From: Plasmopara viticola
Taxonomy: Eukaryota > Oomycota > Peronosporomycetes > Peronosporales > Peronosporaceae
Length of the DNA stretch: 64,000 nucleotides
Direction of reading: 5' to 3'
NCBI GenBank assembly: GCA_001695595.3
Contig: MBPM02000039.1
Span: 496,001 to 560,000, forward strand
Shown: in pieces, positions 1 through 10,112 of the stretch
How positions within the stretch are numbered: position 1 is the stretch's first letter
Layout of the letters: each line of letters begins with the position of its first letter
Notes under the pieces: model-generated
Database searches by the model: none
Seen by the model: only the letters and a program-made list of their open reading frames with translations
Told to the model about the DNA's origin: nothing
Position numbers and translations under genes: made by a program

Positions 1-1912
1 TAATTTTGCTAGTAAGGTTAGAAGGGATCGTTGAGATCCTACAATACCTATGAGCAAAGGCTTTGCGAAACCAGCAACTCAGATATCATTGACTTTTATC
101 CGCTTAGAAATTAATAGCTTCAAGTTTTTCAAAATTCAGTGACTCTAATTTCTCATGCAGTGCCTCCGACAAAAGCGCACTTTTTTTTACGTAATGACAA
201 ACTGACCTGTTAATAGTCTGTGAATGAGGTCTCTCAAACAGCCACGAGGGTGTAAGTGACACCCGGAGATCGATCTTGTGTTGTATTCTCATTATTCTCC
301 ATCCAAGCTAGGCTGTTCTTGATACCCATCTATGGATCTTTGTTACCCCCTATTTCTTACGGAAAACGATATTATTCTGCTGAAATCCCAATCGGAGTCG
401 ATGGCATCGTGTGACCTTTATATTATCTTCATTGTGAGCGCTAATGTTGGTAGCTTTAGCGGCCGCGCTACCAGAGAAATATTATTTTCAAATAGACACA
501 TTTTTAAGACGTCGGCTCACCTGCCTTTTTTAAGATATCAGTACCTTCAAAGATTTTTATATTCATGTCGTGTGTATAGTTGACCGGGGATCCTTTTAAG
601 GTGCCGTACGCGCAACAGAAACTTACTGAAAGCCTAGTAGCAAGCTGGCCCCCACCGTCTTGCCCCGGGGATTGTGCGTTTTAGACGCGGCCTGACCAGA
701 ATCAATTCATACTTTTTTGGACAACGAATGACCTCGTGCTGCCGAAATCCTCAACTCTTTCAGCCAGGTCGATTTCGACCCCGGGGTTGTCGTAGTGACC
801 TGTCAACATAAATGTTTCTTTTAGAGTCAACCTCTTTTGGTTGACTGCAATCGCTTAACGGCAAGCAAAATATTGTGATTCGCAAACATCTGTCATATTT
901 TATCGGGCTTTAGTACCTTTGTTCACTTGCGTGTAGGCAAAGCAATTCGTCGCTGCTAGTTTTCATTTGATGACCAGCACTTCACTTTGCCTTAGATGGG
1001 AATTTTAGCAGGGGTCAATTTTATTTCATAGCAGGACAAACGTCTACTTTGCCGGCATCCAACGGAACACGCATGATGTAAGTGCCAACACAGCGGGTCA
1101 TGCTTATCACGACAACACTTCATTGATATGTGCTAGACTTTAGTCAGCTACAACCTTTGATTTCGTCATATAGAAACAAAAACTTCATTTATAGCATGCC
1201 AAGAAGCAAATTCATCTATGGCTGTACTCCCTTTGAAGAGCTTTCATTGTTAACTGCATTTTTAAAGCTTTAAGTGTGAGGCGGGCCGACCTTAGTCTAT
1301 CCACAATCACATTCTTTGCCTTATTAAAGAGTAGTACCCTTTAAAAGAAGGCTACTCTGTACATATTTTTATGATGTTCACGCCTCCCTTGCTTGCAGAA
1401 GTGCATGTTCGCTGGCGGAACCCAAAACCTAGGGGGGGGAAAACCATTGATCTTTCATCTGCTAGCTTAGCCTGACCTCACGTTAAAATGACAAAAGTCA
1501 CGCTCTCCTGGTATTAGGGTCAATGTTTTCGATCTAGTTTACTTCAAAAATCCTTCACCACAAATGCGTCGCCATTTTAAGGCATTGACGCTGTAAATCG
1601 CATCTAATTATTCATTTTGCTGTTTAGCCCCTAAAACTTGAGCTAGAGGTTCTTTAGCTAGTGATGCATCGAGCTCGTATTTCATCGATTAATGGATGTA
1701 TTTGCAGTGGCTAGGTGAGAGTCTGTTTATACGTAAGAAGATGTTGGTGTAATACGTATCATAATGCTCTTATACATACATACTTATTCTTCCTCAGTCC
1801 TTACGTGTGTTGTGTGATACAGCTTTACAAAAGGAAGCGATTACTTGCATACCGCAGACGGCCGGCTCAAAACTATCTTCCGCAAATGATAGTTAGACGA
1901 GGGCACTTTTAA
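1..1912. repeat. Repeat block A, copy 1 (direct repeat of 29,140-31,020)
   Basis: No convincing gene. The sequence aligns by eye, in the same orientation, with 29,140-31,020: shared landmarks are 'gttagtaaggt'-like sequence at the start, the GCGGCCGC-type site near 461, 'taccgg/ccgaccttag' near 1290, and 'agggtcaatgttttcgatct' near 1517. A shorter third copy of its first part lies at 5,330-5,800. Divergence is substantial (many indels), so the duplication is old. The last 70 bases (from about 1,840) belong to block B, which is shared in inverted orientation with 35.1 kb. Short open frames here are not conserved in frame between copies, and I do not call them genes. Confidence 0.6.
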
Positions 1913-1984
1913 GTTTTCATAGGAGTATATTTACGCCTCAAGTTCAAAAAATAATATTTAATGCCAAGATAAATTTTATTTTGT

Positions 1985-1997
1985 TATTATTATGTAT
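1985..1997. repeat. Target-site duplication, left (SINE copy 1)
   Basis: The 13-base string tattattatgtat occurs here and again at 2,323-2,335, on both sides of the SINE-like element. Flanking direct repeats of this length are the normal scar of target-primed retrotransposition. Confidence 0.8.
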
Positions 1998-2322
1998 TTT
2001 CGGAAAAGGTTGGGGTGACGCCCTCCTTCCAAGCGCGGGGGCTAAATGCTCGCGCGCTTCGGGCAGGTGCTCTTGGGCATCTGCAGGTCTCTAACGAGTC
2101 TCACCCTCGACGCGACGGTCTCCAGCACCAGGGCGCCACCTGGGCTCTTACCAAGTCAGAAGTACACAAAATAATGGAAGACCCTCACGGCCTCGGTGCT
2201 GGCTGCACTGCCTGCCGAACGAGACTCGACGTATGCGGACACCACTCTATGCCGTGGACTAGCCATAGAGCCTAGCATGTGCATAACTTGGCAACGCGAT
2301 AACGTAATACAATACAATACAA
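1998..2322 (+). mobile_element. SINE-like retroposon, copy 1
   Basis: A GC-rich 325-base element that stands out from AT-rich surroundings. It begins near 'tcggaaaaggttggggtga' and ends in a simple-repeat tail of (aatac)n at 2,305-2,322. A 13-base direct repeat flanks it exactly. Two more copies occur at 14,611-14,930 and 37,827-38,142, both inverted relative to this one and each with its own target-site duplication. Compact length, a simple-repeat 3' tail, variable 5' end and 11-15 base duplications are SINE hallmarks. I could not find a convincing pol III A/B box, so tRNA ancestry is unproven. An 86-codon open frame (2,015-2,275) is kept in all three copies, but I treat it as a by-product of high GC and recent spread. 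Confidence 0.8.
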
Positions 2323-2335
2323 TATTATTATGTAT
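2323..2335. repeat. Target-site duplication, right (SINE copy 1)
   Basis: Exact match to 1,985-1,997. Confidence 0.8.
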
Positions 2336-2538
2336 GTTTTTTGTACGGCATTACAATAGTCTTTACAATACCTATGAATTTCAATTTTGTAGAAGAATTA
2401 GGGACCAGATTATTGTAGAGATTTTATACTTGGTTGGTAAATTCAGCCCGCTATAGTTTGCTGGCAACCCGTTGAAAGTATAAGGTAACACTATGTCGGC
2501 ACCGTATGTACCGCCCGTTGTTCGGCACAGATTAGTCC

Positions 2539-2550
2539 CGGTATATACCG
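2539..2550. promoter_or_regulatory. Palindrome CGGTATATACCG upstream of GIP pseudogene 1
   Basis: A perfect 12-base palindrome, about 470 bases before the pseudogene start. Related strings lie upstream of the other two decayed copies: 'tcccgggatataccgat' at 7,061 and, on the minus strand, 'agtcccggtatatactg' at 35,046. Shared position in the upstream region suggests either a former regulatory site or simple common ancestry; the sequence cannot distinguish them. Confidence 0.25.
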
Positions 2551-3017
2551 CTCTTTGTGACTTTGAACGAAAGCTGCGGATGTAATAATAATTTCTGACA
2601 TTCTAAGTAACCTTATGCAGCGCGTTGCGGGCTTAAAAATCTACATGCAGCTGGTGTGAAAGCGAAGGTGGTACATTTTCCAAGTGTGAGCTACTGTCGT
2701 CGATTCTTTAGTAGATGATATTTTTCAAGGCGTTACAGAAGTCGCAATTGTTGATTGTTGAGCCATATATCACAACAATAAAGAATTCATTTTTGTAGCC
2801 GCCCATTTTATATATAAAAAAAGCTCAGCCACAGTCATTGTAATTATGCCGCGCATAAGCTTCTAGAATTTAAACGGAGTTGGCAGCTGTTCCCATTCAA
2901 CTTAAAATTTATCGACCGGTCATTCAAAGCTAACGTGTCTAGATTTAATCATTCCCGAATTTCTTGGGAATGAGCACCTTCGTATCACCTTAAGACACGA
3001 AACTGCTCATCCCCACA

Positions 3018-3749
3018 ATAAAGTCAATTGTTCTAGGGTCGCTCGCAATTAAGTCGGTATCTGCCACATTTGGTGGAGAGGTTATTTCCCAGGAAAAAGC
3101 AGCTACACGTCGTATTTGAGCCTCACTGAAGGCGGCCTCCCTGTTTGTGGTGCGGTTCTGATCGACCCATGGCACGTTCTCACAGCTGCATCATGCAGTA
3201 TCCAGAATCTCACTCACGTTACCGTGGGTGAGCAGTCTTTCATCTATCTGGGAGATACCGATGCGCTAAAAATTGTAAAGACGCGTATTCACCCGAAATA
3301 CTACACTTTAAATCTCACCTACGACCTTGCAGTTCTCAAGTTGGAAAGTAATAGCAATTTAATTCGGTTAAGCTGCCAGTCACTGACGATTCTTCCCGTA
3401 CAGACAAGACGGGGGAATCGACGATATCATCAGGATGGGGCAGTACTGACTCGACAGGCTTCTTTGGGATAACTGTGTTGAATCTTCAGTATGGGAAAAC
3501 GGCGCCTGCCGCGATGCGACGAATTTATTCTTCATCAATGATGCGACGAATTTATTCTTCATCAATCGTCAGTATTTGTGCGCCGGTGGTGTTAAGGGCA
3601 AGGGTGTTAACTATAATGACCGTGGGGGTTCTTTAGTATCAAAGAACAAGGCGAGCATATGTTGGTTGGAATATCTTCCTATACCCGTGAGGGTAGTAGC
3701 TGTCGGTGTTTGCACGCGTTTCGGCTGGATCAAATCGCAACTTGAGTAG
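3018..3749 (+). pseudogene. GIP-like pseudoprotease, pseudogene 1
   Basis: Homologous along its length to the intact gene at 20,484-21,239. Readable blocks include GAVLIDPWHVLTAASC near 3,140-3,197 (the active-site His region, with Ser in the His position), YDLAVLKLE near 3,320 and a C-terminal WIKSQLE before a TAG at 3,747-3,749. The start codon position reads ATA (3,018-3,020). Frame is lost several times, for example between 3,090 and 3,116 and after 3,370. A 27-base in-frame tandem duplication sits at 3,513-3,566. The 5' leader 'ctgctcat..ccacaataaag' matches the intact gene's leader. The same ATA occurs in the pseudogene at 34,137 on the minus strand, so the two probably descend from one already mutated copy. 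Not expected to make protein. Confidence 0.85.
3513..3566 (+). repeat. 27-base perfect tandem duplication inside GIP pseudogene 1
   Basis: The unit beginning gatgcgacgaatttattc occurs twice in a row (3,513-3,539 and 3,540-3,566). It is not seen in the other GIP copies, so it arose here after the copies separated. Confidence 0.9.
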
Positions 3750-4249
3750 AATATCACCTACAACAATACTGCTGGGCCATGGAGTGGCATGGTATGTATC
3801 CTGCGGTCGTGTTACAAAATTATCAGTTAGAATCATGATCGGCTAACTGATTGTAGGAGCCAATATACGTAGCCTTTTGAATTGTACCATTGCGTGCGCC
3901 CTTTTATCCACTCAAGTACTGTTATCATGTGTTTGCCTCGTCGTTTAGCTTTTGATCGCGGAAGAAGTACTCTAATCTGCTTCTCTAATTATAACGACAT
4001 CAATTTTTAAAGCTATTTTACATTGTGGTATCGTTATCAAACCATTGACCTTTGTCATTCGCATGTACCGGATATTATTAGCCGTTTCATCGTTCGATAC
4101 ACCCATCAAAGTTACGCAACTGAGGCAGTATTACACAACACCTTGCACAGAGGTGGCTTGTGAACAATCGTTCTTTGATTTGGTCTAGAGTGTGCAATAT
4201 ATTGCACTTTAAGGACTAGTACCTGAGGATTAAATAGTCATGTCGCTAA

Positions 4250-4840
4250 ACTGCAATCCATTGTTCGCGTAGATTCAGCAATCCAACTCTACAATGAAAA
4301 CGATGACCATATTTGTACTTCAAGATGCACATCGGTAAAAATGCCGGGAGATGTTCTTGTCGTGCACCATTGAGGGCTCGAGGCTAGGTTTTACAGCAAA
4401 TGCCCGGCTTTGTCTAACAAATTCTTACGTTCCGCCCTACTAATCTCAGATTACATTGACTTTGAAATTATTCATCACTCTTCGGTAATTATATATTGCT
4501 ACCGAAGAGTGATCATTCCGTACAAGGTAGCAAAGAGGAGAGTCATTGATATGTCATAGCAACTACAAGAGTCTGGATCGTTCAAGGTGGTGCTGGTAGA
4601 CAAGCGAGCTGCACGGAAGGAATACAACACTTTAGAGCAGGAAATGGAAAATTATCGCATGGCGTGACGTGGCTTTGTTTTTGCTTTGTATACTTATCTT
4701 TTTAATGGCTTTATATAATATTTTCTCCTACAATTAATTTGGATGAATGCAATCACATCAACGATTTTTCCGCATGAAAATTAGTCCTAAAGTCAGACCA
4801 AAATCTTATCAATGCCAACAGTACGACTTTTGCGAGGCCC
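4250..4840. other. No gene recognised; contains a strong hairpin
   Basis: AT-rich sequence without a supported gene. A short coding-like stretch near 4,555-4,665 reads as charged, possibly coiled-coil residues (KRAARKEYNTLEQEMENY) before a stop. I cannot identify it. Confidence 0.4.
4474..4513. repeat. Perfect 14-base inverted repeat (hairpin)
   Basis: Arms atcactcttcggta (4,474-4,487) and its exact reverse complement (4,500-4,513) are separated by a 12-base AT-rich loop. No counterpart was noticed in the other duplicated blocks. It could be the remains of a MITE, a transcript hairpin, or chance preservation. Confidence 0.7.
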
Positions 4841-5300
4841 GCACTATAATTGTTTGAATAGTTGGCTAGGCATAACTTTTTGCTCGATCTTTTATGGGAA
4901 CGTGGCGCAGGCCACGCACAGATACATTACACTGTTATGGAGTCCGCTTCAACTTGGAAAACAATCGCCCGCGAAGATGCATTTGTTATTGCAAGTATGA
5001 ACTCGAAACTTGCCATATGTGGCCTTAATGGGCCTTTAAATTTGACCGATTTCTCCTAGAGCAGCCACGTACGATTATATTGTCGAAGTATGTCAGCGCA
5101 AAAGCTTGTTATAGTCTAAACAATTATGTAATTTCCATCCGATGTGAGTGATGTTGGTGGGTCCCTCGACGGTGATGTCTCGAAAAAGAATGTACCGGAT
5201 CGATGGGATCATCCAGAACCTCTGAGCCAAGGTGTAGCCTATACCTTCAAAGCTGATCTTGAAATATCTTTATCCGAAACGGAAAATGTACACATATAAA
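4840..5300 (+). pseudogene. Fragment resembling the 3' part of the LINE at 28.7-29.0 kb
   Basis: The frame starting at 4,862 (DLLWERG..HAQIHYTVMES) resembles the degraded reading at 28,740-28,830 (KPVFSHLYGNVAMTRQFYML). In both places the following DNA is block A-type sequence, which supports a shared origin. Reading continues with frame loss toward 5,290. Function of this LINE C-terminal segment is not recognised. Confidence 0.4.
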
Positions 5301-5329
5301 AAAGCAGATTTTTTTTTTTCCATGCAGCT

Positions 5330-5800
5330 CGTTTCAACTGTTTTTCACCTTAACTCAGCCAAAATCCTAAAAGCTTCATAATCTCCAAAAACAGTGACTC
5401 TGACACCTCTAGCAGTGCCTCCGACCGCAGTGCACTTGCCGATACATTATTACCATCAATGTTTCTGTTGGTAAGGTCTCTTTGCCAGCCGCGGGGTCGT
5501 TAGCGACACCCAGTGATCACTTTCGTATAGCATTCAATTATTTTCTATCGAAGCTAGGCTATCCGCTGTTAGCACCCATCTGTATACCTCTGTCGCCCAT
5601 TGTGTCGTACTCCATCTGTTGCCCTTCTGCAAAATGTATCACACGCACTTGGTGGCAGTATTTTACCTGCATTGGAAACACTATCTCTGGCAACTTTGGT
5701 GGACGCGCTGCCACCAAAACTTTGTGATGCACCACTGACAACTTTCTCCGTATTAAGGCAAACAAAGACTTTTACCTAGCCACTTCACTGTATGTACTAC
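5330..5800. repeat. Repeat block A, partial copy 3
   Basis: Matches 100-580 and 29,330-29,740 in the same orientation ('gtgactctgac.cctctagcagtgcctccgac' around 5,393; 'ctgatcac..tatccaagctaggct'-type sequence around 5,550). No gene. Confidence 0.55.
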
Positions 5801-7060
5801 GAATACTCTTAAAGATTAAATCAGAACGAATACTATGCATCGTACGAACTGGCTAGGGAAACTCTTGCTTCAATTTTTGGTGCCTTGAGCAGTAAAATGA
5901 AAAGTAAAGACCAATTGCCGCACTAGTAGTTAAACTAAGCACTCACAATCCCTGCGTATATAGAAAAACTTGATATGCTAGATCCCAACCAAAAAGTATA
6001 GGCGCGAAGAAATGGCGAAGAGGATGGAGAACCGGAGGTAATGAAGGAACCGAAGAAAGAGCAAAGCAAATACACTCACTCAAGAGCTGGAAGATGCAAA
6101 TGTGATTAAACTGAAAAGGTCCTTAGTTCGCAGATACATGCTTCCTTTAAGCCAACCGCTTTTTAAGCCGATCAAATAGATTTACAAACCGGGCGCAACC
6201 ATCTTCCACACCAAGTGCAGTATCTCCAGTGCGTCTATTTACAGCGCCATCGATGCTTGTTGGGACCGTTGCGAGACTGTGAATAGTGCGGTGCACACAC
6301 TGAAAAGCCGGTTTAACCCAATTTACCGGTCGCTCAACAATTCTCTCTCGACCAGTCTAAAACTTGATGTCTGTTGCACACGTCGGTCCCATTAAGACCG
6401 AGGATAGTGAACAGTGGCTCACCGCATACTTAGATGCTTCTTTCCGGCATGCTTTTGTGCAATCATGCAGTAATACCTCGTAGCACATTGAAGTCAACCC
6501 CGAGCCTACGCGACTGGATGCTCGACCTCTACGAGTTTATCTCATACTGGACAGTCAGGCACCACAGGCCCAGGGAGACGGTAGTGCATCCTATGAAATC
6601 CAAAACGCTATAGTTTAGGCTTTTGACTTAAAATAGACGAAAACCACAGCCTTCTTATCGAAAAAGAGGGAGATGCCCGAAGGTGGCCTCAATCACAAAT
6701 GTTTAATGGTGCGCTCACGGTACTTGTCGATCAGATTTGTAGATAATGATTTGATAAGACCTGTTCAAAGAAAGGTCATTAACTACAAATCTACAAAAGC
6801 GTACATCAATCGTCTTACAAAATTGATGCCGTAAACAAATTTTGGAGACACTGTCGATCCTCCGTGAATTATGTTGTAACTTGTTCGTTTGCGTAAAAAC
6901 CAAGGTCTTACATGCTTCAGTAGGTCCCTGTTGTTTCAGACCGTTTTATAAAGTTGAGCTTTTTTTCAAAAAAAGGTGGCTTCTCGTTAAAAGGAGCCAT
7001 ATGAAGAGTGACACCTCAAAATCGGTCTTTATAACCTTTCAATATCAAAGCGAACCGTAA
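5800..7060. other. No supported gene
   Basis: A coding-like stretch at about 6,085-6,390 reads with stops as a basic, unidentified peptide (for example DANVIKLKRSLVRRYMLPLS). Near 6,895-7,010 the sequence loosely resembles 22,650-22,760 and may be an old shared flank. Nothing here can be assigned. Confidence 0.35.
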
Positions 7061-8700
7061 TCCCGGGATATACCGATCTTTATATCAGGTCGCACTCTAC
7101 ATTAGCTATCTAAAGCAACATCACGCGACTTTCAACATTAAAAACTCGAAGTCTCCTACAGTTGGAGTAATAGTAGAGAACAAACTTTTTACGAATGTGG
7201 TCCATTCTCCAAGTGCAAGGTACCGTATCCAATTTTTGTACTCAACGCGCTGTAATAGTCAAATCGGAGATAATGGATCTGGACGTGGCATCCTTGACAA
7301 GAACTTATGTAGGTGCCGCTGAAGCAACAAGCCACTATCAGTAAAAATGTGCGTTTTTGTTGCCGCCCTTTTTTTTGGAAAAAAAAAACGCTTATTCGCA
7401 GCCATTGCGATTACGCCTCGTGAACCCGGGCTCAAGCTTTTGGAATTTGTAATGTGCCCCCTCTCACTAGGGAATTTACCACCCGGTTATTCAAGCTAAT
7501 GTGTCTATAATCCACCCATATTTTTAATTTACTCCAATCTTCCCGTATTACCTTAAACAACGACGCTGCTCATCTCCAATTTGAGACTGCTGTCCTCGAG
7601 TCACTCGCAATTGAGTCGATCTCTGAGATTTTTGGTGAAGAGATTATCTGTGCAGCTACACATCGTACGTGAGCCTCTCGAAAGTTGGCGAGGTGCGACT
7701 CTGATTGAGCCATTGCACGTTCTCACAAATGCATCATGCATGCTTCAGAAGCACACCTACGTGAACGTATGTATTTAAAATTTGAGCGATGCCGATGAGC
7801 TAGAAAATTGAGGAGACGCAATTGCACCTTAACCTCCGACATTGCCGTTATAACGCTGGAAACAAAAAGCACATTTTATCCAGTTATACGGCTAGTCATT
7901 GACTATTCTTCCAAGCAGCCAAGACGGGAGATTTGGTGACTGCATCAAGATGGGGCAGAACTCATTGTGTTCAACTTCTTTGGATACTCTTTGAAGTTAC
8001 AGTGTCGAGCTTCCAGTGTAGGGAAACGGAGCCTGTCGCGATGCAAAGCGTTAAAGCTTTCTTAAGTGTCAGTTTTTGGGCGGCGGTGATGTTGAAGGTA
8101 AGGATCTTATGTTTTATGAGCAAGGTGGTCCTCTGATCATAAAGATTATACTGAATTTAGATTGAGACATGGTGGTTGGGCTCTAACTCGAAAGGCGGTG
8201 TTTGCACGTTGTCTGCCGAGCTTCCTTGGATTAAATCGCAACTACGAAATAGTATGACCTACATCAATACTACTGCCATAAAGTGGTATAGCATGTATTT
8301 TGCGATCATGCTGTTAGTGAGAAGCATGCTGGGCTAATTAATTGATAAGACCAACATGTTAAGATTGTGTTTAACGTATCCTTATACCCTTTTTCAAGTA
8401 TTGTTCTGCTCAGGTATACTAAATAGCTGGAAGATATATAAATTCACTTAAATATTTGAAACGACACCGATTACAAATTAGCTAGTTTACATCGTGCCAT
8501 CGTCTTTGCACCAAACTTTGTCATTCACATGACTGGGGTACTGTATGTTGTTTTCATCATGCGATACATCTATAAAAGCTGCGAAAGTGTGACTGGATCG
8601 CACAGCACACAGGCGTGCAAAAATTCTTCTGGTCAATCTTTAGTGTGCAATAGATTGCACTCTAAATTCTGATCTATTCAGATTAGCATGTAGCTCTAAA
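7061..8700 (+). repeat. Block E: third diverged GIP-pseudogene unit
   Basis: Upstream region, pseudogene and 3' flank follow the same order as blocks B (1.84-4.25 kb) and E' (32.6-35.15 kb, inverted). The 3' side, with 'tgtgcaatagattgcactctaa' near 8,648 and 'ggtgtaaataacgataag' near 8,773, has a clear inverted match at 32.88-33.04 kb. Confidence 0.6.
7581..8252 (+). pseudogene. GIP-like pseudoprotease, pseudogene 2
   Basis: The leader 'acgacgctgctcatctc' just before 7,581 matches the intact gene's leader at 20,465, but the first codons after it are deleted. Recognisable pieces are RGATLIEPLHVLTNASC near 7,690-7,743 (Ser in place of the catalytic His), and a C-terminal 'tggattaaatcgcaac' before a stop near 8,250. 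Multiple frameshifts and stops interrupt it. The middle portion pairs best with the minus-strand pseudogene at 33.47-34.14 kb ('cgagcttccagtgtagg'). Non-functional. Confidence 0.8.
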
Positions 8701-10075
8701 TATACTCTGGATATGTAAATTTTACTTTGCAATAGACTAAAGTTAATCTTCGTAAGAAGTCATTGTGTAATCGGTGTAAATAACGATAAGAATTTTTGTA
8801 TCAAACAAAACTTCATAATCTATAACAAAATAATTTAAATTTCTTCCCATACTTATCCGCAAGTTGTTTTGTTCATCCTGGACGAATTAAGTCGCCTCCT
8901 TTGCCTTCGCCGGAAGGCAAAAGTTACCGAAAGATGTAAAGATAATGCGCAGTCGTGCAGTAAAGGCTACCTGGCGGAAAAAAAATAAGAATTGCCGCCT
9001 ACGGCACGGATAAAGCCTTCGGGGTAGATGCAAACTTCATTTTAGGCTCAGCCTATATTGCAGTCCATGTCTTTGTTGATGGTGAATTTTTTAATCGGTG
9101 TAAGCAGCAGGGCTGGCGTAACTATATACGCAGAAGCGGCATAAGCTCAGGTCTTTGTACTTCATTTCTATACTTAGACTCGATACGAGTCCCAGGATGG
9201 TAATTGTCAAGCTTCCATATAAGTCTTAGTACCTAGAGCTAACCCACCTTCTATATTTTCCGAATTTGAGCTTACTTCATTAACTTTTCGTGAAGGCTTC
9301 GTGGCGGAGTCATCCTAAGCGTATCGTCATCTTTTTTTAAATGCATTAAGAATCGGTCATTTGACCGTGTATCCTCTCCTCATTACAAATATCTACCCTC
9401 TTACTGAAGGTCAAACGCTCACGTGGCTTACGTTATATGCAAGTGAGTATTATAATTAAGTATTGTTTCATATACAGAATAAGTAAATTCCGATACACTA
9501 ACCCATCATGATTTTGGACTTCCAAAGTCCGTACAGGCCAGATATTGTGTCGATGCTAGCACAAAAGCTTCAAAGCTCATTTAGCACAGACCCTAGGTCA
9601 GTCAGTTACTTCGCCATCCGCATCTAATGCATTAAGATACGAGCCAAGCTCACAGTGTTCAACTAATGCCCGGCGTCCCAACGAAAGTACGCTATGCACT
9701 TGAATAACGATTGAGTCGCTTGTATAGCGCACTTCTGCCGCGCGCCTTTGCCAGCTTCTACTCAGGGTGAGCTAGAACTAGCCTTAAAGTTAAGTATGAC
9801 ACACATTAGGTGGGAATCAGTCCGACCCCTACTCGTGAAACTGCGGCTCGTACCACCAAGCCGAACTATCTGTTTAAATTCTTGGATAAAACTTACCACA
9901 CGCCAAGATCACCAGAGCAACACTCTCACAAGACCAAGCATCGAACGCTGAAAGACTAGTGTTCTCATGGTATAGCTCAAGCACTCGGAGCCCATACTCT
10001 GGTCTTGTGTGGCTTAATGGGCCAAAGACTGCTTCGACGCCAAACATAAAAGTACGATAATAATGATCCAAAACA

Positions 10076-10112
10076 TCAAGCTTTTGTGACACACCAAGCT
10101 TTTGTGACACTG
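10076..10112 (+). repeat. Short 18-base tandem duplication
   Basis: 'caagcttttgtgacac' occurs twice in tandem across 10,078-10,111. It lies exactly at the edge of the 850-base segment missing from the right copy of block F, so it may mark the insertion or deletion junction. Confidence 0.6.

Larger units (their letters stand above)
1840..4250 (+). repeat. Block B: GIP-pseudogene unit, inverted partner of 32.6-35.15 kb
   Basis: The promoter side (1,840-1,985 and 2,480-2,945), the pseudogene and the 3' flank (3,750-4,250) all find counterparts on the minus strand of 32.6-35.15 kb. Matching landmarks include 'cgcagacggccgg' (1,855; 35,128 on minus), 'agtcccggtatata' (2,535; 35,046 on minus), 'taagtaaccttatgca' (2,605) and 'atcgaccggtc' (2,912). 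A third, more distant copy lies at 7.06-8.70 kb. The SINE at 1,998-2,322 is absent from the inverted partner, while the partner carries about 400 extra bases just upstream of its GIP start. Confidence 0.65.
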
